This document shows positions 30,696-39,801 of a DNA stretch of 64,000 nucleotides, in pieces. A program made the position numbers and the translations under genes. Position 1 is the first letter of the stretch; every line of letters starts with the position of its first letter. A model generated the notes under the pieces. The model did not search any database, was not told where the DNA came from, and saw nothing but the letters and a program-made list of their open reading frames with translations. This stretch comes from FEN-299 sp963717945 (lineage in GTDB: Bacteria; Acidobacteriota; Vicinamibacteria; Vicinamibacterales; Fen-181): NCBI GenBank assembly GCA_963717945.1, contig CAVQXT010000007.1, forward strand, positions 620,001-684,000. The letters are read 5' to 3'.

Positions 30696-32168
30696 ATGAA
30701 CCCAGAAGCGATGGTGTGGCTGCTCGCGTCGCCGTTTGTCGGCGCCATCCTCCTCTACCTGGCCCGCGGCCGCGTGCAGCAGGCGCTCGCCGTCGCGCTG
30801 CCGGCCGTCTACCTCGCGCTGGGCGCGGTGGTGGTGGCCGGCGGGCACGCCGCGTTTCCGCTCCGGGCCCAGTTGTACAGCCTGCCCTGGCTCGACGAGG
30901 CGGGCGTCTTTCCGCTCAGGCTGGACCCGCTGTCGGCCGTGCTCCTGCTGGTGGTGCTCGTCGTCGGCCTCCTGGTGATGGCCTTCTCGATCCGCTACAT
31001 GGGGCCGGGCAACCGCGAGCATCCGGTCCGCGACGGCGAGGGCAACCACCGCTACTATGCCTTTCTCTCGCTGTTCATCGGCTCGATGATCGGCGTGGCG
31101 CTCGCCGGGAACCTCCTGGTGCTCTTCCTGTTCTGGGAGTGCACGACGCTCTGCTCGTGGGTGCTCATCTCGCACCACGTGCACGAGCCCCTGTCGGTGC
31201 GGGCGGGATTCAAGGCGCTCGTGATGACCCACCTCGGCGGCGTGTTCCTGGTCGTCGCCCTCGGCGTCGTGTTCGGGCTGACGGGGACCTTCTCGTTCGC
31301 CGCCATCGGGCAGCTCGCGCCGACACCCCAGGCCATCGTCTTCCTGTGCCTGCTCGTGGCGGCGTCCGCCAAGTCGGCCCAGGTGCCGCTGTTCACCTGG
31401 CTTCCCGACGCGATGGCGGCGCCGACGCCGGTGTCGGCCTACCTGCACGCGGCCGCGATGGTGAAGGCCGGCGTCTACCTGATGGCGCGCGTCATCCTCG
31501 AGACCGGCACGTTCCCCGCCTGGACCGGGGCGCTGATGGCCGGCCTCGCGCTGATGACGATGGTGGTGGGCCTGGTCTTCTACTTCTACCAGGACGACCT
31601 GAAGCGCTTTCTCGCCTATTCGACGATCGCGCAGCTCGGTTACATGATGCTGGGCCTCTCGCTCTTCATGCTGGGCTCGCGGACCGGCTTCCGGGCGGGC
31701 GTGTTCCACCTGGCGTGCCATTCGGTCGCCAAGGCGCTGTTGTTCCTCTCGGTCGGCGCGATGGCGATGCGCCTCGGCGTCCGATCGATCTCGAAGATCT
31801 CCGGCCTCTACGCCAGGATGCCGGTGGCCGCGATCTGCTTCTTCATCGGCGTGCTGGCGGTCACCGGCATCCCGCCCTTCTCCTGCTTCTGGAGCAAGCT
31901 CATGCTCGTCGTCGGGATCATGGAACTGAAGGGTCCGGCGATGTGGCTCATCTCGGTGCCGTACTACCTCGAGATCGTGCTCGGCTTTTTCTGGTACCTG
32001 AAGGTGGGCCAGCGCCTGCTGTTTGGGGAACCGTCCGCGGCGGTCCTGGCGATCGAGCCGGACTCCGCGGTGGCGGGGACCGGCCTGACCAGCGGCGTCC
32101 TGATCGTGCTGGCGGCGCTGACCGTGCTGATGCCGGTCCTCGTCTATCCGCTCGTCGAGGCCCTGTAG
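30696..32168 (+). CDS. Antiporter-type membrane subunit 1 (NuoL/MrpA family)
   Basis: A 490-residue polytopic protein. Key stretches are FRLDPLSAVLLLVVL, FWECTTLCSWVLI (TM5 Glu), SAKSAQVPLFTWLPDAMAAP (TM7 Lys), DDLKRFLAYSTIAQLGYM and HSVAKALLFLSVGA (TM10 Lys). SAKSAQ and AMAAPTPVSAYLHAA place it near NuoL/MrpA/MbhH-type subunits rather than HyfB. It would move H+ or Na+ as electrons flow. It is the first of three such subunits in the operon, 64 bases after the protease gene. Confidence 0.88.
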   Translation: MNPEAMVWLLASPFVGAILLYLARGRVQQALAVALPAVYLALGAVVVAGGHAAFPLRAQLYSLPWLDEAGVFPLRLDPLSAVLLLVVLVVGLLVMAFSIRYMGPGNREHPVRDGEGNHRYYAFLSLFIGSMIGVALAGNLLVLFLFWECTTLCSWVLISHHVHEPLSVRAGFKALVMTHLGGVFLVVALGVVFGLTGTFSFAAIGQLAPTPQAIVFLCLLVAASAKSAQVPLFTWLPDAMAAPTPVSAYLHAAAMVKAGVYLMARVILETGTFPAWTGALMAGLALMTMVVGLVFYFYQDDLKRFLAYSTIAQLGYMMLGLSLFMLGSRTGFRAGVFHLACHSVAKALLFLSVGAMAMRLGVRSISKISGLYARMPVAAICFFIGVLAVTGIPPFSCFWSKLMLVVGIMELKGPAMWLISVPYYLEIVLGFFWYLKVGQRLLFGEPSAAVLAIEPDSAVAGTGLTSGVLIVLAALTVLMPVLVYPLVEAL

Positions 32169-32195
32169 CCACGTCGGCAGGTCTCAGGGGGGGTC

Positions 32196-34259
32196 ATGGA
32201 TCAGCAGTCGATGCTCCTCGGCGGGTTCGCGCTGCTGCTCGTCGGGGCGCTCGCCACGTGGGTCGTCGGCGGCGCCGGCTGGCGCGCGGAGTTCTCGCGA
32301 CGACTCGGGGTCATCGTCGTGGCGGCGGCGGGCGCCTGCTTCGCCGGCGTGGCGGTGTCGGTGCTCGCCGGCGGCGGCGCGCTCGGCCCGATCGTCGTCT
32401 GGCAGCCCTCGCTCGTCAAGGCGTCGCTCTCGATCCGCGTGGACGCGCTGTCGGCGTTCTTCCTGCTGATCATCTCCGGCCTGTCGGTCGCGGCCGCGTG
32501 GTTCGCCGTCGGCTACACGCGGAAGATGGCCGATGTCGGCGGCTTCTACCCGCCGCTGTTCCTGTTCGTCTTCGGCATGGCCGGCGTGGTGGTGGTGGAC
32601 GACTTCTTCTTCTTCTTCGTGCCGTGGGAGTTCATGGCGCTCAGCTCTTACCTGCTGGTCGTCTTCCACCGGGAGAGGGCCGAGAGCCTGTCCGCCGGCT
32701 TCCGGTATTTCTTCGTGACCCATGCGGGGACGCTCGCCCTTCTGTTCGGCGTCACGATGCTGGCGGGCGGCGGCGGCGGCGAGTTCGGCTTCGAGGACAT
32801 GGCCCGCTCGATGCCGGGGCTGCTGGCGGCGAGACCCGTCCTGGCCCACACCGGCCTGCTCCTGATCCTCCTCGGCTTCCTGGTCAAGGCGGGGTGCTTC
32901 CCGTTCGGGATGTGGTGGCTGCCGGCCGCGCACCCCGCGGCGCCCGCGCCGGTGAGCGCCCTGCTGTCGGGCGCGATGATCAAGCTGGGGCTCTACGGCA
33001 TCCTGCGCGTGTTCTTCGAGATCACGCCCGTGGGCCCCTGGTCGCTCGGCTGGGGGCTGGTGGTGGCGGGGTTCGGCACGCTGTCGCTCGTCGTCGGCAC
33101 GCTCGCCGCGCTCGCGCAGAACGACTCGAAGCGGCTCCTGGCCTATTCGTCGATCGGGCAGGTCGGCTACATGCTGCTCGGATTCGGCCTGGCGCTGGGG
33201 CTGGCCACGTCCGACCCGACGCTGGCCGCCATCGCGCTGGTCGGCGGGCTGTTCCACCTGCTGAACCACGCGTGCTTCAAGGGGCTGCTGTTCCTCAACG
33301 CCGGCACGTTCGAGCTGGCCACCGGCGAGCGCGATCTCAACCGGCTGGGGGGACTGAGCCAGGTCGTCCCGGTCACCGCCGCGTGCGCGATCGTGGCGGC
33401 CCTCTCGATTGCCGGCCTCCCGCCGTTCAGCGGGTTCTCGAGCAAGTGGCTGCTGTACCACGCGTCGATCTGGGGCAGCCAGGGGGCGCGCGTCCCGTTC
33501 GTCTTCTTCGGCATCGCCGCGCTGGTCACCTCCGCCGTCACGCTCGCGGTGCTTCTGAAGTTCCTCGGATCGAGCATTTGGGGCGCCATGTCGCCGGCGG
33601 TGAAACGGGCAGCTCGGCCCCGAGAGATGCCGTGGCTCGGGCTGAGCCAGCTCGCCCTGGCGGCGCCGTGCGTTGGCCTGGGCCTCTTTCCCGTCGCGGG
33701 CGCCTGGCTGTGCTACCTCGCCGCCGCGCCCCTGGTCGCGGGGATCGGCGCCCCGGCCTTCCCGTCGCTCTTCGGCGCCGGCCGATGGGGGATGGAGATT
33801 CACGACCGCGGCGCGGTGGTCGGCGTCTGGGCGCCGCTCGTCGTGGCCGCGATGCTCGGCGCGGCGCTTGTCGTGGCGGCCTTGATCAGGCGGTCGGCCG
33901 GATCGCGCGAGCGGGCGGCGGTCACCTGGGCGTGCGGCGCGGAGGTGGACATCGAACAGCTCCGGTTCCGGGCGGCCCACTACTACACGCCGTTCAAGGC
34001 GCTCGTCCGGCCCCTGCTCGCGTGGCCCGCACTGGCGGCGTGGCGTCGTGCCTCGGTCCGCCGGATCACGCCGTCGGCCGGCGCGGTGACCGCGACGCTC
34101 AATCCCGACACGTGGGCGTTCATCCCGTTTGTCGGGTGGATGCTGGCCACCTTGAGGAGGGTGGCCGACAGCCGGGTCGGGCTGCCGCAGGTCTATCCGG
34201 CGTGGAACCTGATCGGACTGGCGCTGTCGTTCGTCATCCTGTGGCTGCTCTGGCGGTAG
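32196..34259 (+). CDS. Antiporter-type membrane subunit 2 (HyfB-like)
   Basis: A 687-residue polytopic protein with IRVDALSAFFLLIISG, PWEFMALSSYLLV (TM5 Glu), LVKAGCFPFGMWWLPAAHPA (TM7 Lys), DSKRLLAYSSIGQVGYM and HACFKGLLFLNAG. After the channel domain it continues with VTWACGAEVDIEQLRFRAAHYYTPF and a last hydrophobic helix, which is the HyfB-type C-terminal extension. GGGGGG four bases before the ATG is the ribosome site. The next gene, for the catalytic subunit, starts 14 bases on. Confidence 0.88.
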   Translation: MDQQSMLLGGFALLLVGALATWVVGGAGWRAEFSRRLGVIVVAAAGACFAGVAVSVLAGGGALGPIVVWQPSLVKASLSIRVDALSAFFLLIISGLSVAAAWFAVGYTRKMADVGGFYPPLFLFVFGMAGVVVVDDFFFFFVPWEFMALSSYLLVVFHRERAESLSAGFRYFFVTHAGTLALLFGVTMLAGGGGGEFGFEDMARSMPGLLAARPVLAHTGLLLILLGFLVKAGCFPFGMWWLPAAHPAAPAPVSALLSGAMIKLGLYGILRVFFEITPVGPWSLGWGLVVAGFGTLSLVVGTLAALAQNDSKRLLAYSSIGQVGYMLLGFGLALGLATSDPTLAAIALVGGLFHLLNHACFKGLLFLNAGTFELATGERDLNRLGGLSQVVPVTAACAIVAALSIAGLPPFSGFSSKWLLYHASIWGSQGARVPFVFFGIAALVTSAVTLAVLLKFLGSSIWGAMSPAVKRAARPREMPWLGLSQLALAAPCVGLGLFPVAGAWLCYLAAAPLVAGIGAPAFPSLFGAGRWGMEIHDRGAVVGVWAPLVVAAMLGAALVVAALIRRSAGSRERAAVTWACGAEVDIEQLRFRAAHYYTPFKALVRPLLAWPALAAWRRASVRRITPSAGAVTATLNPDTWAFIPFVGWMLATLRRVADSRVGLPQVYPAWNLIGLALSFVILWLLWR

Positions 34260-34273
34260 AAGGGGGTCCGGGA

Positions 34274-35968
34274 ATGCCTGAATCCGCCGCGCTGCTCTCC
34301 GCACTGGCGTCGCACCTCGACGGGAGGCTGCTGGCCGGCTTCCGGCTGGACGAGTCGGGCGCCGTGGTGGCGACGGTGGCCGCGCACGACCTGCGCGAGG
34401 CTGCCCGGTTCATCCACCAGGGCCTCGACGCGCGGTTCGTCATCAGCGCCGGGACCGACTGCCGGCCGATGGGGCAGGGCTTCCGCGTCGATCACATCTT
34501 CTCGCAGGACCGGCGCAAGACCTGGATCGTCCTGCGCACGTTCACCGGGGCCGACGATCCGAAGGTCCCGTCGATCACGCCGGACGTCCGGGCGGCCTCC
34601 TGGGCCGAGCGCGAGTTCCGGGACCTGCTCGGGATCGAGCCCGAGGGGCACCCGGACCCGCGCCGCCTGGTGCTGGCCGACGACTGGCCGGAGGGGATCC
34701 ACCCGCTGCGTCGCGACGTGCCCTACGACATCCACCCGGAGCCGGTGGCCGGCCAGGCGCAGCCGCTGGCGCCGCCGCCGGGCGAGGCCGTCACCGTCCC
34801 GATCGGCCCGTTCTTCCCGGTGCTCGAGGAGCCGGTCTTCCTCAAGGTCTTCGCCGAGGGCGAAGAGGTCGTGGGGCTCGACTACCGGGGCTTCTTCAAC
34901 CACCGGGGGATCGAAAAGCTCGGCGACTCCAAGCTCACCTACAACGAGGTGCCGTTTGTCGCCGAGCGGATCTGCGGGATCTGCGGGTTCGTCCACTCGA
35001 CGGCTTACGCGCAGGCGCTCGAGAACGCGGTGGGCGCGGAAGTGCCGCTGCGGGCGCGCTACATCCGCTCGGTCGTGCTCGAGCTGGAGCGGATCCACAG
35101 CCATCTCCTTTGGCTCGGCATCGCCGGCCACATCCTCGGGTTCGACACCGTCCTGATGCAGACGTGGCGGATGCGCGAGCCGGTGATGTGGCTGATGGAG
35201 CGCATCACCGGCAACCGGAAGTCGTACGGGATGAACCTCGTCGGCGGCGTCCGCCGGGACATTCCGCGCACCGACCACCCCGAGATCGTCCGGGTCATCG
35301 AGCGGATCGAGCAGGAGTGGGTGAGGGTCGTCGAGGCGGTTCTCGAGGACGCGACGCTGCTGATGCGGCTGTCGAAGGTGGGCGTCCTCAGCACGCTCGA
35401 CGCCCGCGAGCTGGGCTCGGTCGGCCCGACCGCCCGCGGATCGAACCGGCCGATCGACGTCCGCCTCGATCACCCGTACGCGGCGTACGACCGGATCCCG
35501 GTGCACGGCGTGTGGAAGGACTCGTGCGACGCGGCCGGGCGGACGCTGGTGAGGCTCGAGGAGACGCTCGAGTCGATCCGCCAGGTGAAGCAGTTGCTGG
35601 CTGAGATGCCGGACGGGCCCATCATGCTCACCTTCGACGAGGCGCTGCCGCCAGGGCGCGAGGGGATCTCGGCCGTCGAGGCGCCGCGCGGGGAGGTCGT
35701 CCACTACGTGATGACCGGCGAGGACGCCCGCCCCTACCGGTGGCGCGTCCGCGCGCCGACCTACGCCAACCTGCAGGCGCTGGCCGTCTCGCTGCGGGGC
35801 ATGAGCATCGCCGACGTGCCGATCACGCTCGGCAGCATGGACCCCTGCTTCTCGTGCACCGAGCGGATGCAGGTGGTGGACGTCCGATCGGGGGCGGTTC
35901 GGGTCTACAGCCCCGCCGAGCTGCGCGAGATGGCGCGGTCGGGGCGGGGCCGGGGAGGTGCGCGGTGA
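34274..35968 (+). CDS. [NiFe] hydrogenase group 4 large subunit (NuoC-NuoD fusion)
   Basis: A 564-residue catalytic subunit, HycE/HyfG type: a NuoC-like part (about 1-155, GIEPEGHPDPRRL) fused to the [NiFe] domain. Both metal motifs are intact: ERICGIC (Cys234, Cys237) and DPCFSC (Cys525, Cys528). A 33-residue C-terminal tail follows CTER and is the expected target of the protease at 30185-30631. The reaction is H2 to 2 H+ plus two electrons, in either direction, coupled to ion movement. The start at 34274 was chosen because the long open frame upstream is only a shadow of the HyfB-like gene. Confidence 0.95.
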   Translation: MPESAALLSALASHLDGRLLAGFRLDESGAVVATVAAHDLREAARFIHQGLDARFVISAGTDCRPMGQGFRVDHIFSQDRRKTWIVLRTFTGADDPKVPSITPDVRAASWAEREFRDLLGIEPEGHPDPRRLVLADDWPEGIHPLRRDVPYDIHPEPVAGQAQPLAPPPGEAVTVPIGPFFPVLEEPVFLKVFAEGEEVVGLDYRGFFNHRGIEKLGDSKLTYNEVPFVAERICGICGFVHSTAYAQALENAVGAEVPLRARYIRSVVLELERIHSHLLWLGIAGHILGFDTVLMQTWRMREPVMWLMERITGNRKSYGMNLVGGVRRDIPRTDHPEIVRVIERIEQEWVRVVEAVLEDATLLMRLSKVGVLSTLDARELGSVGPTARGSNRPIDVRLDHPYAAYDRIPVHGVWKDSCDAAGRTLVRLEETLESIRQVKQLLAEMPDGPIMLTFDEALPPGREGISAVEAPRGEVVHYVMTGEDARPYRWRVRAPTYANLQALAVSLRGMSIADVPITLGSMDPCFSCTERMQVVDVRSGAVRVYSPAELREMARSGRGRGGAR

Positions 35969-36882
35969 ACGAGACCGCCATCGTCACGCTCGAGGCGCTG
36001 GCCTACCTGGCGCTGGTGCTGTTCGCGTCGCCGCTCGTCGAGGGCGTGATGCGGAAGGTGAAGGCGATCGTCCACTCGCGCCAGGGGCCGCCGATCGTCC
36101 AGCCCTATCTCGACCTGGCCAAGCTGCTCGTCAAGGAAGACGTGGTGAGCGAGCCGGGCGTCGTCGCGCGCGTCGCGCCGCCGGCGGCGTTCGCGTGCGT
36201 CCTCGCGTCGGCTTTCTTCGTGCCGTTCGGCGTGAGCGCCCCCGCGGGATCGGCCGGCGACCTCCTCGTCTTCGTCTACCTGGTCACCCTCTCGACCTCG
36301 TGCGTGATCGCCGCGGGCCTGGCGCAGGCCAGCCCGTTCTCGCACCTCGGAAGCAGCCGCGAGATGATGATGCTCGTCACGGCCGAGGCGGTCATCGTGA
36401 CCAGCCTGCTCGCGGTGGCCGTCGGCGGGCACGGGGCGCTGCTCTCGGGCCTGGCGGTCGCCGGTTTCAAGTGGTCGTCGCTCGTCGGGCTCTGCTGCTA
36501 CCTTCTCGCGATGCAGGCGCTGCTCGGCAAGCTGCCGTTCGACATCCCGGAGGCCGAGCAGGAGCTGATGGAAGGGCCCTTCATCGAGTACAGCGGCCCG
36601 TCGCTGGCGCTGTTCAAGTGGACCTTCTACATGAAGCAGGTCGTGTTCGGGTCGCTGTTCTTCAACCTCTTCATCGGCTGGCCGCGCGTGGCCGGGGGCG
36701 GCGCCGCCGGCGCGCTCGTGAACTTCGCCGTCAACTTCGCGGCCGTGCTGGTCCTCAGTCTCGTCGTCGTGCTCATCGACGCGACGAACCCGCGCGTGCG
36801 GATCGACCAGTCGCTGCGATTCTTCGGCGGGCTCATCGGGGTGGCCGCCATTGGCGTTGGACTGGCGGCTCTCGGGCTCTAG
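35965..36882 (+). CDS. HyfC-like membrane anchor subunit (NuoH family)
   Basis: A 305-residue NuoH-family protein: HSRQGPPIVQPYLDLAKLLVKE, GSSREMMMLVTAEA and the acidic loop PFDIPEAEQELMEGPFIEYS. It holds the catalytic arm to the antiporter arm. The GTG start overlaps the large-subunit stop (GTGA). After it the operon is interrupted by a cluster of palindromic repeats before the ferredoxin gene. Confidence 0.9.
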   Translation: MNETAIVTLEALAYLALVLFASPLVEGVMRKVKAIVHSRQGPPIVQPYLDLAKLLVKEDVVSEPGVVARVAPPAAFACVLASAFFVPFGVSAPAGSAGDLLVFVYLVTLSTSCVIAAGLAQASPFSHLGSSREMMMLVTAEAVIVTSLLAVAVGGHGALLSGLAVAGFKWSSLVGLCCYLLAMQALLGKLPFDIPEAEQELMEGPFIEYSGPSLALFKWTFYMKQVVFGSLFFNLFIGWPRVAGGGAAGALVNFAVNFAAVLVLSLVVVLIDATNPRVRIDQSLRFFGGLIGVAAIGVGLAALGL

Positions 36883-36884
36883 GC

Positions 36885-37037
36885 GCGCAGGCCTGAAGGC
36901 CTGCGCTATCTGGAACCTGAGAGAGGCGCGCAGGCCTGAAGGCCTGCGCTATCTGGAACCTGAGAGAGGTGCGCAGGCCTGAAGGCCTGCGCTATCTGGA
37001 AACTGAGAACGGATAGCGCAGGGCTTCAGCCCTGCGC
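36885..37037. repeat. Cluster of four palindromic repeats, family A, within the hydrogenase operon
   Basis: Direct copies at 36885-36911, 36928-36954 and 36971-36997 share a 43-base period with GGAACCTGAGAGAG-type linkers, and an inverted copy lies at 37012-37037. The first starts two bases after the HyfC-like stop. Hairpins here may protect the upstream message or lower expression of the distal genes. Confidence 0.9.
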
Positions 37038-37075
37038 CTTCCGGCCAGGGCGGGTACGAGGGAAGGATGGGAACG

Positions 37076-37594
37076 ATGTTTCCTTGGAGGTTCATCCGAG
37101 CGAAGGTGAGGGAGGCGCGGATCTGCCTGTCGGCGGGGCGCGTGACGCTGCCATACCCGTACGCGCCGGCCCCTCCCGCGCCGGGCTTCCGTGGGCTGCC
37201 GGCGGTGGACGCGTCGCGCTGCGTCGGCTGCGGGGGCTGCGCCAGCGTGTGCACGCCCGGCCTGATCTCGATTGCCGACGACGGGCCGCGGGCGAGCCTC
37301 ACCTGGTCGCTGGCCCGCTGCACCTACTGCGGCCGGTGCGCCGAGGTGTGTCCCGAGGAGGCGGTCACGATGAGCGGCGACTTCGAGACCGCCACCGGCG
37401 AGATCGGCGACCTCACCCTGGTCGTCGACCTCTTCATGGGCTCGTGCAACCGGTGCGGGCGCTGCTACCGGACGCAGACGCCGCTCGACCCGCCGCACCC
37501 CCGGCTGCACCACCAGGCGCGCGTCGAGGCGATCTGCGAGCGGTATCGGCCCGCCGGCGCCGCGGCCCCGGCCGGCACGGAGGTCGCGTCATGA
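37076..37594 (+). CDS. Polyferredoxin subunit (NuoI/HycF family)
   Basis: A 172-residue protein with two [4Fe-4S] sites, CVGCGGCASVC and CTYCGRCAEVC, which carry electrons to the small subunit. A further CNRCGRC at about residue 125 resembles half of another site. I chose the second ATG because AAGGA lies eight bases before it; an ATG nine bases upstream has its purine run too close. The end overlaps the HyfE-like start (ATGA). The metal-free operon has no counterpart. Confidence 0.88.
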   Translation: MFPWRFIRAKVREARICLSAGRVTLPYPYAPAPPAPGFRGLPAVDASRCVGCGGCASVCTPGLISIADDGPRASLTWSLARCTYCGRCAEVCPEEAVTMSGDFETATGEIGDLTLVVDLFMGSCNRCGRCYRTQTPLDPPHPRLHHQARVEAICERYRPAGAAAPAGTEVAS

Positions 37595-38289
37595 CGCCGG
37601 AAGGCGCGCTGCTCGTCTTCGTCCTCTCGCTCTCGGCCATCGTGTTCGCCGTGTTCGCGATCGAGACTCGGGCGCTGGTGAAGTCCACCTACTGGTACGT
37701 GGCTCACAGTTGCTGCCTGATCTTCATCTACGTGACCTACGCCATCTACGCGAGCAACCCGTACCTCTTCATCTGGGCGGGGTTGTGCGGCGTCAATACC
37801 TGGATCCTGCCGTTCCTGGTCGGCGGGCTGCGCTATACCGCCAAGCGGATCCCGCGGGACGACCGCGCCACGCGCCTGCCCACGGCGATCTTCGCGGCCA
37901 CCGTCGTGGCTGCGACCGCCGCGACGCTGGTGTACTCGCGGCTCACGCTGGTGCCCTCGGGCAGCCCGATCGAGCACCTCGACCGGGAGGTGAGCGTCAA
38001 CCTCCTGGCGGGCGTGCTCCTGTTCGCCTACGGGATCATCGTCCTGCTGACGCAGCGCCACCTCTTCAAGCTCGCCGTCGGCCTGCTGGTGATGACGGCG
38101 GGCGCCCACCTGACGCTGGTCCAGATGGCGCCGGGGTTCTTCACGATGGTCGAGATCGAGGTGCTCACCAAGGTGATGGGCACCGTGTTCGCGATGCTCT
38201 ACGCCGCCAGGCTGCTGGCGGAGCGGTTCCTGACGGCCGACACTTCGCTGCTGCTCGCCGAGCCCGGGGACGCGCGCCATGATCACTGA
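37591..38289 (+). CDS. HyfE-like membrane subunit
   Basis: A 232-residue protein with about seven hydrophobic segments (for example ALLVFVLSLSAIVFAVFAIE and VSVNLLAGVLLFAYGIIVLL) and the NuoK/MnhC-like ending EIEVLTKVMGTVFAMLYAARLL. Position between the ferredoxin and HyfF-like genes supports HyfE. It overlaps the ferredoxin gene at ATGA and the next gene by 11 bases. Confidence 0.82.
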   Translation: MTPEGALLVFVLSLSAIVFAVFAIETRALVKSTYWYVAHSCCLIFIYVTYAIYASNPYLFIWAGLCGVNTWILPFLVGGLRYTAKRIPRDDRATRLPTAIFAATVVAATAATLVYSRLTLVPSGSPIEHLDREVSVNLLAGVLLFAYGIIVLLTQRHLFKLAVGLLVMTAGAHLTLVQMAPGFFTMVEIEVLTKVMGTVFAMLYAARLLAERFLTADTSLLLAEPGDARHDH

Positions 38290-39793
38290 GCCCTCGCTGC
38301 TGCTGCCGCTCATCCCGTTCATCCCGCTCCTGGCCGCGCTGTTCGTGGCCCTGGGGGAGACCGACGACACCGGGCGCTACGTCGCCTTCCTGTGCGGGAC
38401 GGTCCCCTCGCTCGTCCTTGGAGGCCTGCTGGCGGTCCGCCTGGTGACGCCGCACGACGCCCAGCCGGTGATCCTGACGGCGTGGGGCGGCTTTCTTTAC
38501 GCAGACGTCCTGTCGGCCCTGCTCATCTGCTGCACCTTCCTCGTCGTGGCCGCCGTCGGCATCTACTCGTTCGCCTACCTCCGCCACGACGTGCACCAGG
38601 GGCTGGTCGCGGAGAGCGGGTCGCGCCTGTATTACTTTCTCCTGCTCGTGTTCTCGGCCTTCATGACGTGGACGCTCATCGTCAGCCACCTGTTCTTCAT
38701 GTTCCTGGTGATCGAGATCGCGACCATCGCGGTCTCGTTCCTGGTGGCCACCTACAAGACCAAGTACGCGCTGATCGCGTCGTTCAAGTACAACCTGCTC
38801 GTCGTCATGGCGATGCTGTTCGCGGTCATGGGCGCGGTGCTCATCTTCGCCAGGATGACGACGGTCGATCCCACGCTGTCGCGGATCCACGTGCTGGAGA
38901 TGGGCAAGCTGGCGACGCTGCTGCCGGTGTCGCTCGCCCTGACCATCGTGGCCTGCTTCGTGTGCGCGTTCGGCACCAAGGGCGGGATGATGCCGTTCCA
39001 CTCGTGGCTCCCCGACGCCCACTCCGAGGCGCCGGCGCCGATCTCGGCGCTGCTCTCGGGCCTGGTGGTGATCGTCGGCCCGTTCGGGTTCGCGCGGACC
39101 GTGGCGCTGTTCTCGCCGCACTACACGCAGGTGGTGGGGCTCGCCGCGGTGCTCGGGTGCGCCTCGATCACGCTGGGCATCCTGCTGGCGATCGCCCAGG
39201 ACGATCTGAAGCGGCTGCTGGCCTACTCGACCATCAGCCAGGTGGGTTACGTCTTCGCCGGCGTCGGCCTCGGCACCTACCTCGGGATCTACGGCGGGCT
39301 GTTCCACGCCGTCACGCACCTGCTGGCCAAGGCGCTGCTGTTCTTCTGCGCGGGCGCCATCATCTACCGGCTCGGCTTGAGGCGGATCTCCGATCTCGGC
39401 GGCCTCTCGCGCAAGATGCCGATCACCGCGGCCTGCTTCTTCGTCGGGTGCCTGTCGATCGGCGGCCTGCCGCCGTTCGCCGGGTTCCCGAGCAAGTACA
39501 CCGTCGTTCTCGCGTTCGCCCAGGCGCACCTCTGGTGGGCCGTCGCCGTCAGCGCGCTCGCCGGCACGCTGACGCTGGCCGGCCTCGTGTGGGCGGCGTA
39601 CCGCGTGTTCTGGGGAGAGGAATCGCCGAAGGTGGCGGCGCTCGAGCCGGCCCGCCGCGAGCTGCCGCTGCTGATGATGGTGCCGATGATCTCGCTGGCC
39701 GCGTCGGTGGTGGTCCTCGGCGTCTGGCCGCAGGCCCTGTACCCGGTGCTCGACAGCGGCGTGAGGTCGATTCTCGCGCTCGTCGGACGGTGA
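38279..39793 (+). CDS. Antiporter-type membrane subunit 3 (HyfF/NuoM-like)
   Basis: A 504-residue polytopic protein with FLVIEIATIAVSFLV (TM5 Glu), GTKGGMMPFHSWLPDAHSEA (TM7 Lys/His), DDLKRLLAYSTISQVGYV and HLLAKALLFFCAGA (TM10 Lys). It is the third predicted ion channel of the complex. The ATG lies inside the end of the HyfE-like gene. The small subunit gene begins eight bases after its stop. Confidence 0.88.
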   Translation: MITEPSLLLPLIPFIPLLAALFVALGETDDTGRYVAFLCGTVPSLVLGGLLAVRLVTPHDAQPVILTAWGGFLYADVLSALLICCTFLVVAAVGIYSFAYLRHDVHQGLVAESGSRLYYFLLLVFSAFMTWTLIVSHLFFMFLVIEIATIAVSFLVATYKTKYALIASFKYNLLVVMAMLFAVMGAVLIFARMTTVDPTLSRIHVLEMGKLATLLPVSLALTIVACFVCAFGTKGGMMPFHSWLPDAHSEAPAPISALLSGLVVIVGPFGFARTVALFSPHYTQVVGLAAVLGCASITLGILLAIAQDDLKRLLAYSTISQVGYVFAGVGLGTYLGIYGGLFHAVTHLLAKALLFFCAGAIIYRLGLRRISDLGGLSRKMPITAACFFVGCLSIGGLPPFAGFPSKYTVVLAFAQAHLWWAVAVSALAGTLTLAGLVWAAYRVFWGEESPKVAALEPARRELPLLMMVPMISLAASVVVLGVWPQALYPVLDSGVRSILALVGR

Positions 39794-39801
39794 GGTGGAG
39801 C

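Noticed and set aside
30716..34273. An open frame of more than 1100 codons upstream of, and in frame with, the hydrogenase large subunit
   Set aside because: It lies out of frame over the two antiporter genes, has shadow composition, and family similarity begins exactly at the ATG at 34274.
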